The notes under the pieces were generated by a model, which worked only from the letters and a program-made list of their open reading frames with translations, was not told where the DNA came from and made no database searches. This document shows positions 1-7,033 of a stretch of DNA of 14,393 nucleotides, piece by piece. The translations under genes were made by a program, and so were the position numbers. Source of the DNA: Glomus cerebriforme (taxonomy: Eukaryota > Glomeromycota > Glomeromycetes > Glomerales > Glomeraceae); contig QKYT01000744.1 of the NCBI GenBank assembly GCA_003550305.1, positions 40,066 to 54,458 of the forward strand, given 5' to 3'. Each line of letters begins with the position of its first letter. The first letter of the stretch is position 1.

Positions 1-348
1 AGCAATGGAATGTAAGGAACAAAATATAAGAATGAAATAAAAAAATAAAAACTTAGAAGAAACACGAAATAACAGACCTTAATTGCAAAAACTAAGAAAG
101 CAAAAGGACCTAAAAAAATGAAATAAAGTTAGTAAAGAACAAGTGTAAAAAACAACATAAAGAAAAAGAAAGAAAAAACATACCTTTATTGCAGGCAGAG
201 GCGTTGAGCAAGTGAGCAAGAAAAATATGGAAACGTGAAATGATAAATAAAATTTGAAATCATAACGCGTTTTTGTGTTAATGTGTAACGTATCTTAATT
301 CACGTGACTTCGTGACTACAAAACGATGAAAAAATTGAAAAAATTAAA
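1..348. other. A-rich stretch, no gene called
   Basis: No convincing reading frame is seen on either strand. The plus strand is strongly A-rich up to about 260. On the minus strand a GTATGT donor-like site (183-178) follows a more mixed-composition stretch (about 184-225) and a TTTTTTTAG acceptor-like site ends at 110, which could be an intron in a 5' untranslated leader running off the left edge. A CACGTG hexamer lies at 301-306 and ACGCGT at 265-270. This is suggestive only. Confidence 0.4.
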
Positions 349-427
349 GGCCCAGTACAGGAACCGAACCTGCATTACTAACATAAAAAAAAATTATGTA
401 CCATTCTAACCACTGAACTAACTAAGC
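349..427 (-). tRNA. tRNA-like sequence (decayed tRNA gene or head of a tRNA-derived SINE)
   Basis: Read on the minus strand, this folds as a cloverleaf. A 7-bp acceptor stem pairs GCTTAGT with ACTGGGC, using two G-T wobbles. TA follows, then a 4-bp D stem (GTTC/GAAT) around AGTGGTTA, and a 5-bp T stem (GCAGG/CCTGT) around a loop containing TTCGG. The internal promoter is good: the B box reads GGTTCGGTTCC and an A-box-like TAGTTCAGTGG is present. The anticodon arm is odd: a 6-bp stem (ACATAA/TTATGT) encloses a loop of seven T, two unpaired bases precede it and the variable region is seven bases. If functional the anticodon would be TTT (Lys). T-runs that could stop Pol III lie just downstream. 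At 79 nt with an enlarged anticodon region it may be a pseudogene or a SINE head. Confidence 0.5.
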
Positions 428-502
428 AAATCCAATAATTATTAATGAATAATAGTTATATTTATATATTATAAATCATGTGACATATTTGAAAAAAAAT
501 TT

Positions 503-562
503 CCAGGCGATGATCGCCCAGGTGATGATTACCTAGGCGACAATCACCCAGACGATGTTTAG
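503..562. repeat. 15-bp minisatellite, four units, GGCGATGATCGCC type
   Basis: Four consecutive 15-mers start at 503, 518, 533 and 548: CCAGGCGATGATCGC, CCAGGTGATGATTAC, CTAGGCGACAATCAC and CCAGACGATGTTTAG. Units are partly self-complementary (GGCGATGATCGCC), so neighbouring units can form small hairpins. The block is much richer in G+C than its surroundings. It lies about 120 bp beyond the stop codon of the Tc1/mariner remnant at 680-739, on the side where that element's terminal repeat would be expected, so it may be a transposon end (inference). A degenerate relative (GGTGATAATTAC) lies near 7791, close to another Tc1-like pseudogene. Confidence 0.75.
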
Positions 563-679
563 CAATTCCCTTTTAAGATTAAATAAAAAATTTTTGTACT
601 TATTAATCAAAAAAAACTTTTTTTTAAATAATACACTAAGTGTTAAACTTTATTAATTAAAAAATTTAAGATGATAGAA

Positions 680-739
680 TTAGTATTTAGTATATCCGCC
701 CTTAGCTTTAATCACTGCATTAACCCGATTCGGTAAACT
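680..739 (-). pseudogene. Tc1/mariner transposase, last 19 codons
   Basis: The minus strand reads SLPNRVNAVIKAKGGYTKY followed by a stop codon. This is the characteristic C-terminus of Tc1-family transposases, where the chain ends a few residues after a Gly-Gly. Upstream of the serine (beyond 739) the homology stops abruptly and plus-strand Asp/Asn-rich sequence begins, so the element is truncated and joined to unrelated DNA. Nothing of the catalytic DDE domain is left. On the downstream side about 120 bp of AT-rich sequence leads to the 15-bp minisatellite. The family call rests on the C-terminal motif alone, but that motif is distinctive. Confidence 0.75.
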
Positions 740-758
740 TAACAAATTTATTAATTTA

Positions 759-939
759 TCTCCAAGAGATATATTGGATAAATTAGATAAAAATAATGCA
801 GAAGATGATGAAGTTAATGATAGTAGAGCAAGTGATAACAATAAGATCCGTCTCTAAAGAAGGTGATTATAATTATGATATAGATAATGTATTAGGTATA
901 GATAATAATGATAATTATGATGATAATTATGAGAAATAA
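759..939 (+). pseudogene. Asp/Asn-rich reading-frame fragment, unrecognised
   Basis: One frame runs from 759 with LSPRDILDKLDKNN, then an acidic stretch (EDDEVND), and ends at TAA 855-857. A second frame takes over at 859 (EGDYNYDIDNV...) and ends at TAA 937-939 after a low-complexity GAT/AAT tract. The handover within a few bases suggests one decayed coding sequence with a frameshift. The composition resembles the acidic low-complexity segments common in AT-rich fungal proteins. It could also be a simple GAT/AAT microsatellite with no coding history. I do not recognise a family, and no start codon or promoter can be assigned. Confidence 0.3.
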
Positions 940-1205
940 TAATAATGAGAAATAATTACAATAGTTAATCCAATAAAAATAATTCTAATATCATATGATT
1001 TAAATAATATGACATTGTTAACTATTTAGGAAATACAGTATATAATGTAATTATGCAGGGCAAAATATTTGCGATTAAAGTCCAGTTAACATATAATTAT
1101 GCAGGTATAATTGTAATTTCAATTATTTTACATTTATATTTTAAAACTATGCAATTTAATTAAGGAATAAGAATATTAGAATCAAAAAGTTTTAAGGACT
1201 TTGTT
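940..1205. other. AT-rich interval, no gene seen
   Basis: Nothing coding is visible. The phrase TAATTATGCAGG occurs twice (about 1049 and 1095) in related contexts (ATAATGTAATTATGCAGGGC and ACATATAATTATGCAGGTAT), hinting at a degenerate direct repeat. Confidence 0.4.
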
Positions 1206-1301
1206 AATTAAATTTATTACATTAGATCAAGAACTGCATTAATTAAATTTATTATATCAGAACAAAAAAAAAAATTTATTATAGAATCAAAACTGCATTT
1301 A
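1206..1301. repeat. Degenerate tandem repeat, about 35 bp unit
   Basis: Three successive segments share AATTTATTA followed by an A/C-containing stretch. The first and third then share GAACTGCATT/AAACTGCATTT, at 1206-1240, 1241-1272 and 1273-1301. The middle unit has lost its 3' half to an A-run. It is decayed and non-coding. Confidence 0.5.
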
Positions 1302-1475
1302 TTAAAAATATTTTTGATTGGCCACATAATCATGTCATGTTTATTTGTATATTGTTTTCAGTATAGGCTCGTTACTTTGTTTTTTCAGTTCTTTTTTTCT
1401 TTTATTTTTATTTGTTTTTATTGTTTCTGTTTCATATTTCATATTTCATTTTCACTAATTTTATTCATTAAAGGA

Positions 1476-1715
1476 CTAAGTATTGCAATTTTTTTGATAG
1501 TGTCCTAAATTACCACATTTCTTGCAACATATTTGTTGCTTTGTTTTTTCATCTTGATTTTTTACTTTATACTTTCTTGTACCTATCGATCTTCCTTTAC
1601 TATGTTTTATTTTTGGATTTTGCAGCTGAAACACATTTGCGTTCTCTTTATCACTCTCATGAATCTCATCTGATTCTTCACATTTAGATTTAGGTTCACT
1701 ATTATTTAAAGATGG
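1476..1715 (-). pseudogene. MULE-type transposase C-terminal tail with CCHC zinc knuckle
   Basis: The minus strand is open for 79 codons ending at TAG 1478-1476. The sequence is charged, contains GRSIGTRKYK, and ends with a zinc knuckle CKKCGNLGHYQKNC, which fits C-x2-C-x4-H-x4-C exactly (about 1485-1526). A basic 'KGRPxGTKR' segment followed by a CCHC knuckle at the extreme C-terminus is known from fungal Mutator-like/FAR1-type transposases, where it is thought to bind nucleic acid. The DDE core and SWIM finger are absent. An in-frame TAA at 1718-1716 and a palindrome-rich insert block the upstream side, so this is a truncated relic. A domesticated CCHC protein fragment is the alternative. 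Confidence 0.6.
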
Positions 1716-1718
1716 TTA

Positions 1719-1829
1719 ACGGTCCTACAGGTTCATCTTGATCCTGGGACTGCCAGTCTCAGGACTTTGTAGGACTGGACCGTGATCTTTTTTTTCTGCA
1801 GTGCAGTAAGGATCAGTCCCAGGACTGAT
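1719..1829. repeat. Palindrome cluster built on GTCCTGGGACTG
   Basis: ACGGTCC at 1719-1725 is complementary to GGACCGT at 1777-1783, and CCTAC at 1724-1728 to GTAGG at 1769-1773, giving a foldback about 65 bp long. Inside it, CCTGGGACTG faces CAGTCTCAGG. A second hairpin, ATCAGTCC-CA-GGACTGAT, is perfect at 1812-1829. The cluster is G+C-rich compared with its flanks and sits exactly where the zinc-knuckle reading frame breaks off, as expected for a small foldback element or a transposon end inserted there. No target-site duplication is evident. Confidence 0.6.
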
Positions 1830-2129
1830 ATAGTTTTTGTAATGATCTTTAATATTATATATAGTTTTTTTACAAATGAGAGTTTTTTTAAAACTTATTA
1901 GAAATGTATTAACATTTCTTCTGTTTTATTTTTAGGTACAGATTCTATCCAGTGATTCGTGAAAGTTTGCTTAATAGTTATTAATTAATGACTGATAAGC
2001 TAACTTTTTAAGTTCAGTTGATGATCTAATGTGGTAATGTGGCAATTTTTTAAGTATTATAGTAAATAAAAATTAAAAATGTGGATTTGAAATTGAGGTG
2101 TGAATTCAAAAATAAGGTATATATTGAAG
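1830..2129. other. AT-rich spacer, no gene seen
   Basis: No coding signal is recognised. TGTGAATTCAA (about 2099) and TATGAATTCAA (about 2137) form a short direct repeat next to the C-terminal end of the pogo relic and may belong to that element's non-coding end. Confidence 0.4.
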
Positions 2130-3178
2130 TTAAAGTATGAATTCAATTACCTTAAAACTGTTAATCACTTGGCTAGAGGTGCAAAGTGGTATTTGGAGGA
2201 AGAAATTCAATTCTAATATTTGTGAGAATTGTATTTTCAGCCCAGATAACAGACCAAGAAGTAGCAAGTTTTCACGATGGAAGCAAATATCACGTGGCAA
2301 ATTGCAAATAGCCGCGTATATCGCTCCCATACTATGCATCATTCCGTCATATGGCTTAAATATAGAAAATGAGTTGATGCATTATCAATAAAAAGAATGA
2401 TGTTTTAGTTTTGCATTCTTATTTGGTCATTAAGCTTTTTAAGATATTTATTTCAGATTGATACTTGTATCCAACTCTTTGAATTTCAATAATAATTTAC
2501 TGGAAGAGTATTTTTACTGATATTTTTTAAAGCCCAAAGATTTTCATATTTATGTATAAATAAAAGGCATATTTTTTCAGTACCAGTTGCATTATAAGTT
2601 AATAAAACTATTACACAATTCTTAGATTATTTTGTTTTAATCACAGGACCATTAGATATGATGCGATTAGATCACATTTTCCAAAAAAGACCTGTTTTGT
2701 CACAGTTGAAAATATAGAATTTGGCAAAGATTTTTATATATTGTATCAAATTCTACAAGTGGTGCACTTGCCACTTCTCCATGCATATTATATTGTTTAA
2801 GATTATAACATTTTTTGAACTTGTCAATCCATTCATCTGATCCCTTAAATTTTTTTTCATTGCACAAAAAAGCAAATTTCAAGACATTAATTGAAAGAAT
2901 ATCATCATTGATAACAAGACCCTGGAGTGCATTTTTTACTCAAAGAGCTAATGACAACAAAAAGGAGTTTTTCATGCTTCAAACTAGCTTAATATAAATT
3001 AAGATCTACAGCAAGCCAATGATCTTTTGTATTCAGAATATCACAAATCATCTCTTCACTAATATAATATCTTTGGCTAGGTCTTTGTTTTTTAAGAAAG
3101 GTGAAGATTTTTTTTTAAGCAAACTTTTTGTTTTTGTATAACAGTAAGGGACTTACGTTTTTTAGAATCAAAAGGTTC
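2130..3178 (-). pseudogene. pogo/Tigger (CENP-B-like) DDE transposase pseudogene
   Basis: Minus-strand reading in alternating frames gives a complete domain order. A basic N-terminus (SKKRKSLTVIQKQKVC) comes first, then a helix-turn-helix region (ISEEMICDILNTKDHW, about 3010-3060). Next is a CENP-B-type second DNA-binding segment (KGSDEWIDKFKKCYNLKQYN within 2700-2882), and then CDKTGLFWKM at 2704-2675 with the first catalytic Asp. After that come NATGTEK...FIHKYEN, FIDNASTH with the second Asp (about 2371-2400), and LPPNTTLHL-stop-PSD with the third Asp at 2166-2164. It ends INSFKV and a stop at 2132. At least three frameshifts and several stops make it dead. About 100-130 bp of foreign-looking sequence separates the FIDN block from the LPPNTT block. 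The order and motifs are diagnostic of pogo/Tigger transposases, which cut and paste DNA at TA targets. No terminal repeats were identified. Confidence 0.85.
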
Positions 3179-3684
3179 ATGAAAAGTTTCAAAAAAATAG
3201 TCATAAAGAATTACTCCTTGATCTTTTTGATGCAAGTATAGATTAACATTTTAGTATTATTATATTTATATATTGCAGATTACTTTAATTAGAATGATTA
3301 AGAGGATTGTGTAAAATTAAAGAAATGTGTATTGCATTACAATTTGTGCATTATTATAGGAGTAAAAATTATATAAAGAACCTTTGTTTGCAAATGAGTG
3401 GAAAAAAGTTATTAAGTAATTTTCTCTACTAATAAAATTTTATTAGATTTCATCCAATTTTTATTATTTAAAAGAGAAAAAAATTTTGCATGCTATTTTT
3501 TAATTTATATAAGCAATATTATGTAATAATAGGCGTTTTAACTAAAATGGAACATTTATGTNGATCAGTAATTTTAATACTTACATTACTAGATGTTATG
3601 TATTTTGGAATTAATGGAGCTGATGATAGTTTATTTCCATATTAAGCATTTGGATGGCCATCTGTAAAATATTTGGATGATTGA
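3179..3684. other. AT-rich interval with weak coding hints
   Basis: The minus-strand frame continuing upstream of the pogo N-terminus stays open to about 3250 (YLHQKDQGVILYDYFFETF) but I cannot assign it. On the plus strand NGADDSLFPY, a stop and AFGWPSVKYLDD (about 3615-3683) looks like a small coding scrap of unknown family. GATGGCCATC (3652-3661) is a perfect 10-bp palindrome. One N is at 3562. Confidence 0.35.
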
Positions 3685-3714
3685 CTAACCAATTGCAAAT
3701 TTGCAATTGGTTAG
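3685..3714. repeat. Perfect 30-bp palindrome
   Basis: The left half CTAACCAATTGCAAA is followed immediately by its exact reverse complement TTTGCAATTGGTTAG, with no spacer. Symmetry continues imperfectly outward (ATGAT on the left, ATCAT on the right). It could be a minimal foldback element, a protein-binding operator-like site or a replication/recombination scar. Intact symmetry in a decayed neighbourhood suggests it is recent or selected. Confidence 0.9.
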
Positions 3715-3847
3715 ACATCATAGTAATTTGGAAAGGAATTTCTTCATTAAAGGAATCTTAGCATTATATAAGAATGAAATAATATTTATTTTACAGTAAA
3801 TTAATCAATTATAAAAATTATAAAGATTTTTACCATACTCATTATCG

Positions 3848-4013
3848 TTTCTTTTCTCTACTCTCTCTTTTTCTCTTTCTCACTTCCTCTCTACTCTCTC
3901 TTTCTTTTTTTTCTTCTCTCTCTCTTCTTTCTTTTTCTTTCTCTCAATTCTCTCTATCTCTTTCTCTAATCTCTTTACCTCTCTATTTTTCTCTATTCTT
4001 TTACTTTCTTCTT
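3848..4013. repeat. Polypyrimidine (CT) microsatellite tract
   Basis: About 165 bases consist almost entirely of C and T on the plus strand, mostly irregular TCTC and TTTC units with rare A. The minus strand is therefore a GA-rich tract. Such homopurine-homopyrimidine tracts can form triplex (H-DNA). No promoter or gene start can be tied to it here. Confidence 0.9.
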
Positions 4014-4351
4014 GATTTTGATGATGTGAAAGATCTTATTTATTTCAATTAAAATTTTTATGTTATTTCAATTATAAAATTAAAATGCAAAATTCATCAT
4101 TTCTACTGGTATATACATAATGTTTAATGAATTGATATAGCATTAAAACAACTTCTAACTTCTAAATAAAAATATTAAAACTAATCAAAAATGGTACAAT
4201 AATATTACTTAAGCGAGTCATTGTTGCTAATTAATTGTTGTATCTGTAAAGAATAACAAAATTGAATCGAAATCCTAGTATTCATATATCTGATAATATT
4301 AACTTTATACTGTGATTATAAAGAATAAATTACTTCCATTTATGCACTAAC
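4014..4351. other. AT-rich interval, no gene seen
   Basis: No reading frame or structured repeat is visible. A phrase of the type TATACTGTGATTA (about 4307) recurs in degenerate form on the other side of the MITE at about 4720, 4765 and 4843. Confidence 0.4.
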
Positions 4352-4353
4352 TA

Positions 4354-4668
4354 CCGTATATCACGGGCCATAGTACCCCCCCTATGCATAGTACCCCTCT
4401 TGAAAAATTTAATAGAATTGTATAGTATCTGGGAGGATATTTTACAATTATCTCGTGATCCAGTGATCAGATTTGAGCCATCTTTTTTTTGTTTGATAGC
4501 TCTCATTGAGCTCTTCATAATAAAAAAAAGATCGTTCAAATTGGACCGGTATATCGTGAGATATTCGCAAAAAACGGAATTTTTAGGTTTTATTTAGTAC
4601 CCGGGGGTACAGGGTCAAACCCCCGATTTTTGCAAGATACCCGGGGTACTGTGGCCCGCTATATACGG
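4354..4668. mobile_element. MITE with about 27-bp TIRs and TA target duplication
   Basis: The left end CCGTATATCACGGGCC ATAGTACCCC and the reverse complement of the right end CCGTATATAGCGGGCC ACAGTACCCC agree at all but three positions. TA dinucleotides at 4352-4353 and 4669-4670 fit a TA target-site duplication, the Tc1/mariner signature. The body is 315 bp with no transposase coding capacity; the 62-65 codon frames on both strands are incidental. The right arm carries extra inverted motifs (GTACCCGGGGGTAC, GATACCCGGGGTAC) that the left arm lacks. Well-preserved termini suggest mobilisation later than the surrounding relics. It is presumably moved in trans by a Tc1/mariner-type transposase elsewhere. 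Confidence 0.88.
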
Positions 4669-4670
4669 TA

Positions 4671-5492
4671 TTATAAATATTATAGAAAAATCTCTTTAAC
4701 ATATTGATTATTCTGTTTATATACTATGATTATTACCCATCTGCATAAATTGAATTCTGTTTGTGTACTATAGCAGTATAATTACTAATACTTTTTTATT
4801 ATAGAAATTTTTTTTGGATTATTGCCCTAAAATTTCCCTTTATGTACTGTGATTACGATTTATGAATTTAAAAAATAAGCTGTCAAAAATTTTTGTGAGA
4901 AATGTAAAAAAAAAATCAAATACAATGTAAAATTCATGAAATAGTTATACTATAAAATTTTCTTATGTAAACGCCAAATATTTAGTAATTTATTTATTAT
5001 TTATTGGAATAATGATTATGTAAAGTATATAATAGATCTCATCACTATTTTGACTAACTATAAAATAAGAAGGTTAAATAGTAAATAACTTTATAATAAA
5101 TTAAACTCTAGCCTAACTTAATCCCAAAACTGTCAGATCTACTGGAGAGTGCTAAGTTAAAGTAGTGTCAAGATGATTTAATTAGAAAGGGTCTTAGGTT
5201 AGTATGGCAGTAGTTTTCTGAAAGAGTTTGAGAATATGATAAATATCTTTATTAGNAAAACTGGCTTTAAACTATATTTTATCCCATTTCTGCTAGAAAA
5301 AAATTATATACTATAAACGTTTATTTACTTTATAAATTATATACATATTATTATTAGTGTATTATACTGTATATATATTAGGTATTTGATGGAAAGCATC
5401 CAATTGACTGTATCATATATTATATAATTCTTTCTTCACAGTTTGGTGATATTCTAACCTTCCATCAAATAACTGTGTTATTCTGCAATTCG
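4671..5492. other. AT-rich interval, degenerate repeats only
   Basis: No gene is seen. Degenerate copies of TATACTATGATTATTACC (about 4720), GTGTACTATAGCAG (about 4763) and TATGTACTGTGATTAC (about 4840) suggest an old dispersed or tandem repeat interrupted by the MITE. Around 5110-5230, CCTAACTTA and AAAACTG face TAGGTTAG and CAGTAGTTTT in partial inverted symmetry, too weak to call an element. One N is near 5256. Confidence 0.4.
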
Positions 5493-5663
5493 CGAATATC
5501 CTCCATCCATCTATCCATATCCACAGATGGTGAATACTATATTTGATCTGGATATCCAAAGATGATCTGAGGGTATCTGAGGATTTTATCCTTTGAATTA
5601 TAATACTGACAGATATCTGTATCCACAGATGACAGATATCTGTGGTGGCAAATAGACGGATTG
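5493..5663 (+). repeat. GGATATCC-rich repeat, copy 1 (direct)
   Basis: This block runs from GCGAATATCCTCCATCC to GGCAAATAGACGGATTG and is full of GATATC, ACAGATATCTGT and TGGATATCC words. It matches 6838-7033 in inverted orientation, including an exact 20-bp stretch (GGTGAATACTATATTTGATC at 5529-5548) and an exact match of about 25 bp around AATACTGACAGATATCTG (from 5602). The two copies differ elsewhere by substitutions and small indels. They are either terminal inverted repeats of a 1.5-kb element or two separate insertions of a short repeat. Confidence 0.85.
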
Positions 5664-6265
5664 AATTACTACTAATGATAAAAATGCATTCCTGAATTAC
5701 TAATCCACTAGGATACTATTTCAATAATTTTGTCTAATTTAATTAATACACTAAAAATAAAATTATTATCACAATGGAAAAATTTGATTGCAAATTATAT
5801 CTAGAATACCTAATAAAGTTTACGCAAGAACATTCTGTAATCAGTTCATTTACCTTAGGATGAAAATTGATATAATTAAGTACAGAAACAGGTAAACTCA
5901 CTCTTAAATAGTTAAAATATCCATATGAGAGGATGTTTTAAATATATCAATATATATTTTCAAGTGTGACATGAACTCGTAGTATTCAACAAAAAAGTTT
6001 GTAATATCAGAAAAATATTTTTTCATAATCATATGAATTTTCATGTGAATTTTTGCAACTGATTTACAATGTAAGATATTTAAAAAGAAACAATTCACAA
6101 AAAAAAAAAAAATTTTTTATCATAAGTAATACAAAAATTTTTTCATAAATAATATTGCTAAAAGAATGGAAAAAGAATTTCCTATGATTTTTATGTGATA
6201 TTTCAAAAAAAAAAATTCAAATTCAAAATTTTTTTTTAACTCAGAAGACTTTTAAAAACTTGATA
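5664..6265. other. Interior of the inverted-repeat pair, left part; no gene called
   Basis: AT-rich. A 64-codon minus-strand frame (5904-6098) has plausible-looking residues but no recognisable family, and its codons are what AT-rich DNA gives by chance. A-runs and T-runs dominate 6099-6240. Confidence 0.35.
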
Positions 6266-6394
6266 ATGAATAAATCTTTTGTTGCTGCTTCTTTTTCTAT
6301 TATTACTAACCCTATATCTTCTGTAGTTAAGGAAAGTAAATTTAAAAAAACTATTTTTGAAGAATTAAAACAACTGGATATTATAAAAGAGTAG
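6266..6394 (+). CDS. Small ORF, 42 aa, possible 5' exon of the Mrr-like relic
   Basis: ATG 6266 to TAG 6392 encodes 42 residues ending FEELKQLDIIKE. The composition is not low-complexity and the C-terminal half looks like a charged helix. The frame ends inside GTAGGATAAG, which could be a degenerate splice donor, and an acceptor-like CATGTAG ends at 6650 just before the nuclease-like core. It may therefore be the first exon of the same decayed gene, or a chance ORF. No Shine-Dalgarno logic applies in this eukaryote-like context and I do not recognise the family. Confidence 0.25.
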   Translation: MNKSFVAASFSIITNPISSVVKESKFKKTIFEELKQLDIIKE

Positions 6395-6650
6395 GATAAG
6401 TTATTTACTTACTGAGTAATGTTTAGTTATTATTATATCTGAAATTATGCTACCACTAGGATAATTGATGTTAAAAAACTGGAAGCACATCGGATCACAT
6501 ACTGTATTATTAGTCGAGTAATATAATGTGAATGTCCTTTTTTGTTTATCAATTGTCTGAAGGCTGTTACAGGTTGTGGTGAATAACAAATTACTTTATC
6601 TTAATAATAATGATAATATTACTTAAAATGTTATATTTAATATCATGTAG

Positions 6651-6826
6651 TCAATCAAATGGAGATGGTGAAGTAGATATTATTGGATGTTATAAACGTC
6701 ATACACTTTTAGTCCAATGTGAAAATATTAAAGATAGAATCAGCTTCAGTGAAATATGAGCTTTTAAGACAGTGATTGATAACTATTTAAAACTTCAAAA
6801 AAAAATTATTCTTCTTCTTTTGCAAT
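6651..6826 (+). pseudogene. Mrr/restriction-endonuclease-like (PD-(D/E)XK) domain remnant
   Basis: From 6655 the frame reads SNGDGEVDIIGCYKR, then HTLLVQCENIKDRISFSEI, a TGA at 6757-6759, then AFKTVIDNYLK. This matches the core of the Mrr-type PD-(D/E)XK fold, usually 'GDGGIDIxG...LVQCKNY...IREFxGVL', a domain greatly expanded in Glomeromycotina genomes as I recall. The metal-binding Asp is present (6676-6678), but the catalytic Q-x-K is Q-C-E (6715-6723), so the lysine is replaced by glutamate. With the stop and the short length this is non-functional. Homology ends where repeat copy 2 begins (6838), consistent with insertion of the repeat into the gene. Beyond the repeat, reading frames at 7039-7170 could be its continuation but are unconvincing. 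Confidence 0.6.
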
Positions 6827-6837
6827 GGATAGTGATG

Positions 6838-7033
6838 CAATCTGTCTATTCGCTACCCGGATATATGGTGCAGATATCCGTCATCCGTGGATACAGATAT
6901 CTGTCAGTATTATTATTAGATGGATAAAATCTAAGGATATCTAAGGATTTCTGTAGATCATCTGAGAATATCTGGATCAAATATAGTATTCACCATCCGC
7001 AGATACAGATAGATGGATGGAGGATATCCTTGG
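6838..7033 (-). repeat. GGATATCC-rich repeat, copy 2 (inverted)
   Basis: This is the reverse complement of the 5493-5663 repeat, slightly longer because of small insertions. The outer end reads GATGGATGGAGGATATCC on the plus strand and the inner end CAATCTGTCTATTCGC. The exact shared stretches lie at 6975-6994 and from 6887 to about 6911. The two copies are 1.17 kb apart, facing each other, so a transcript through both could form a long imperfect hairpin. Confidence 0.85.

Noticed and set aside
1314..1508. 64-codon plus-strand hydrophobic ORF
   Set aside because: It is a T-rich run of Phe/Ile/Leu codons and its end overlaps the antisense of the zinc-knuckle frame; no gene features.
2137..2391. 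84-codon plus-strand ORF
   Set aside because: It lies antisense to the pogo transposase motifs LPPNTT and FIDNASTH, which explain this stretch.
2815..2997. 60-codon plus-strand ORF
   Set aside because: Antisense to the CENP-B-like DNA-binding segment of the pogo relic.
4351..4597. ORFs on both strands, 62 and 65 codons
   Set aside because: They lie within the MITE body and cross its terminal repeat; no transposase motif is present.
5105..5235. Possible foldback element (CCTAACTTA...TAGGTTAG)
   Set aside because: Complementarity is short and interrupted, no target duplication is visible, and the ends cannot be placed.
5904..6098. 64-codon minus-strand ORF
   Set aside because: No recognisable domain, low-complexity AT-driven residues, and no splice or start context; treated as chance.
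6401..6589. 62-codon minus-strand ORF
   Set aside because: Antisense to the presumed intron/exon region of the Mrr-like relic and without motifs.
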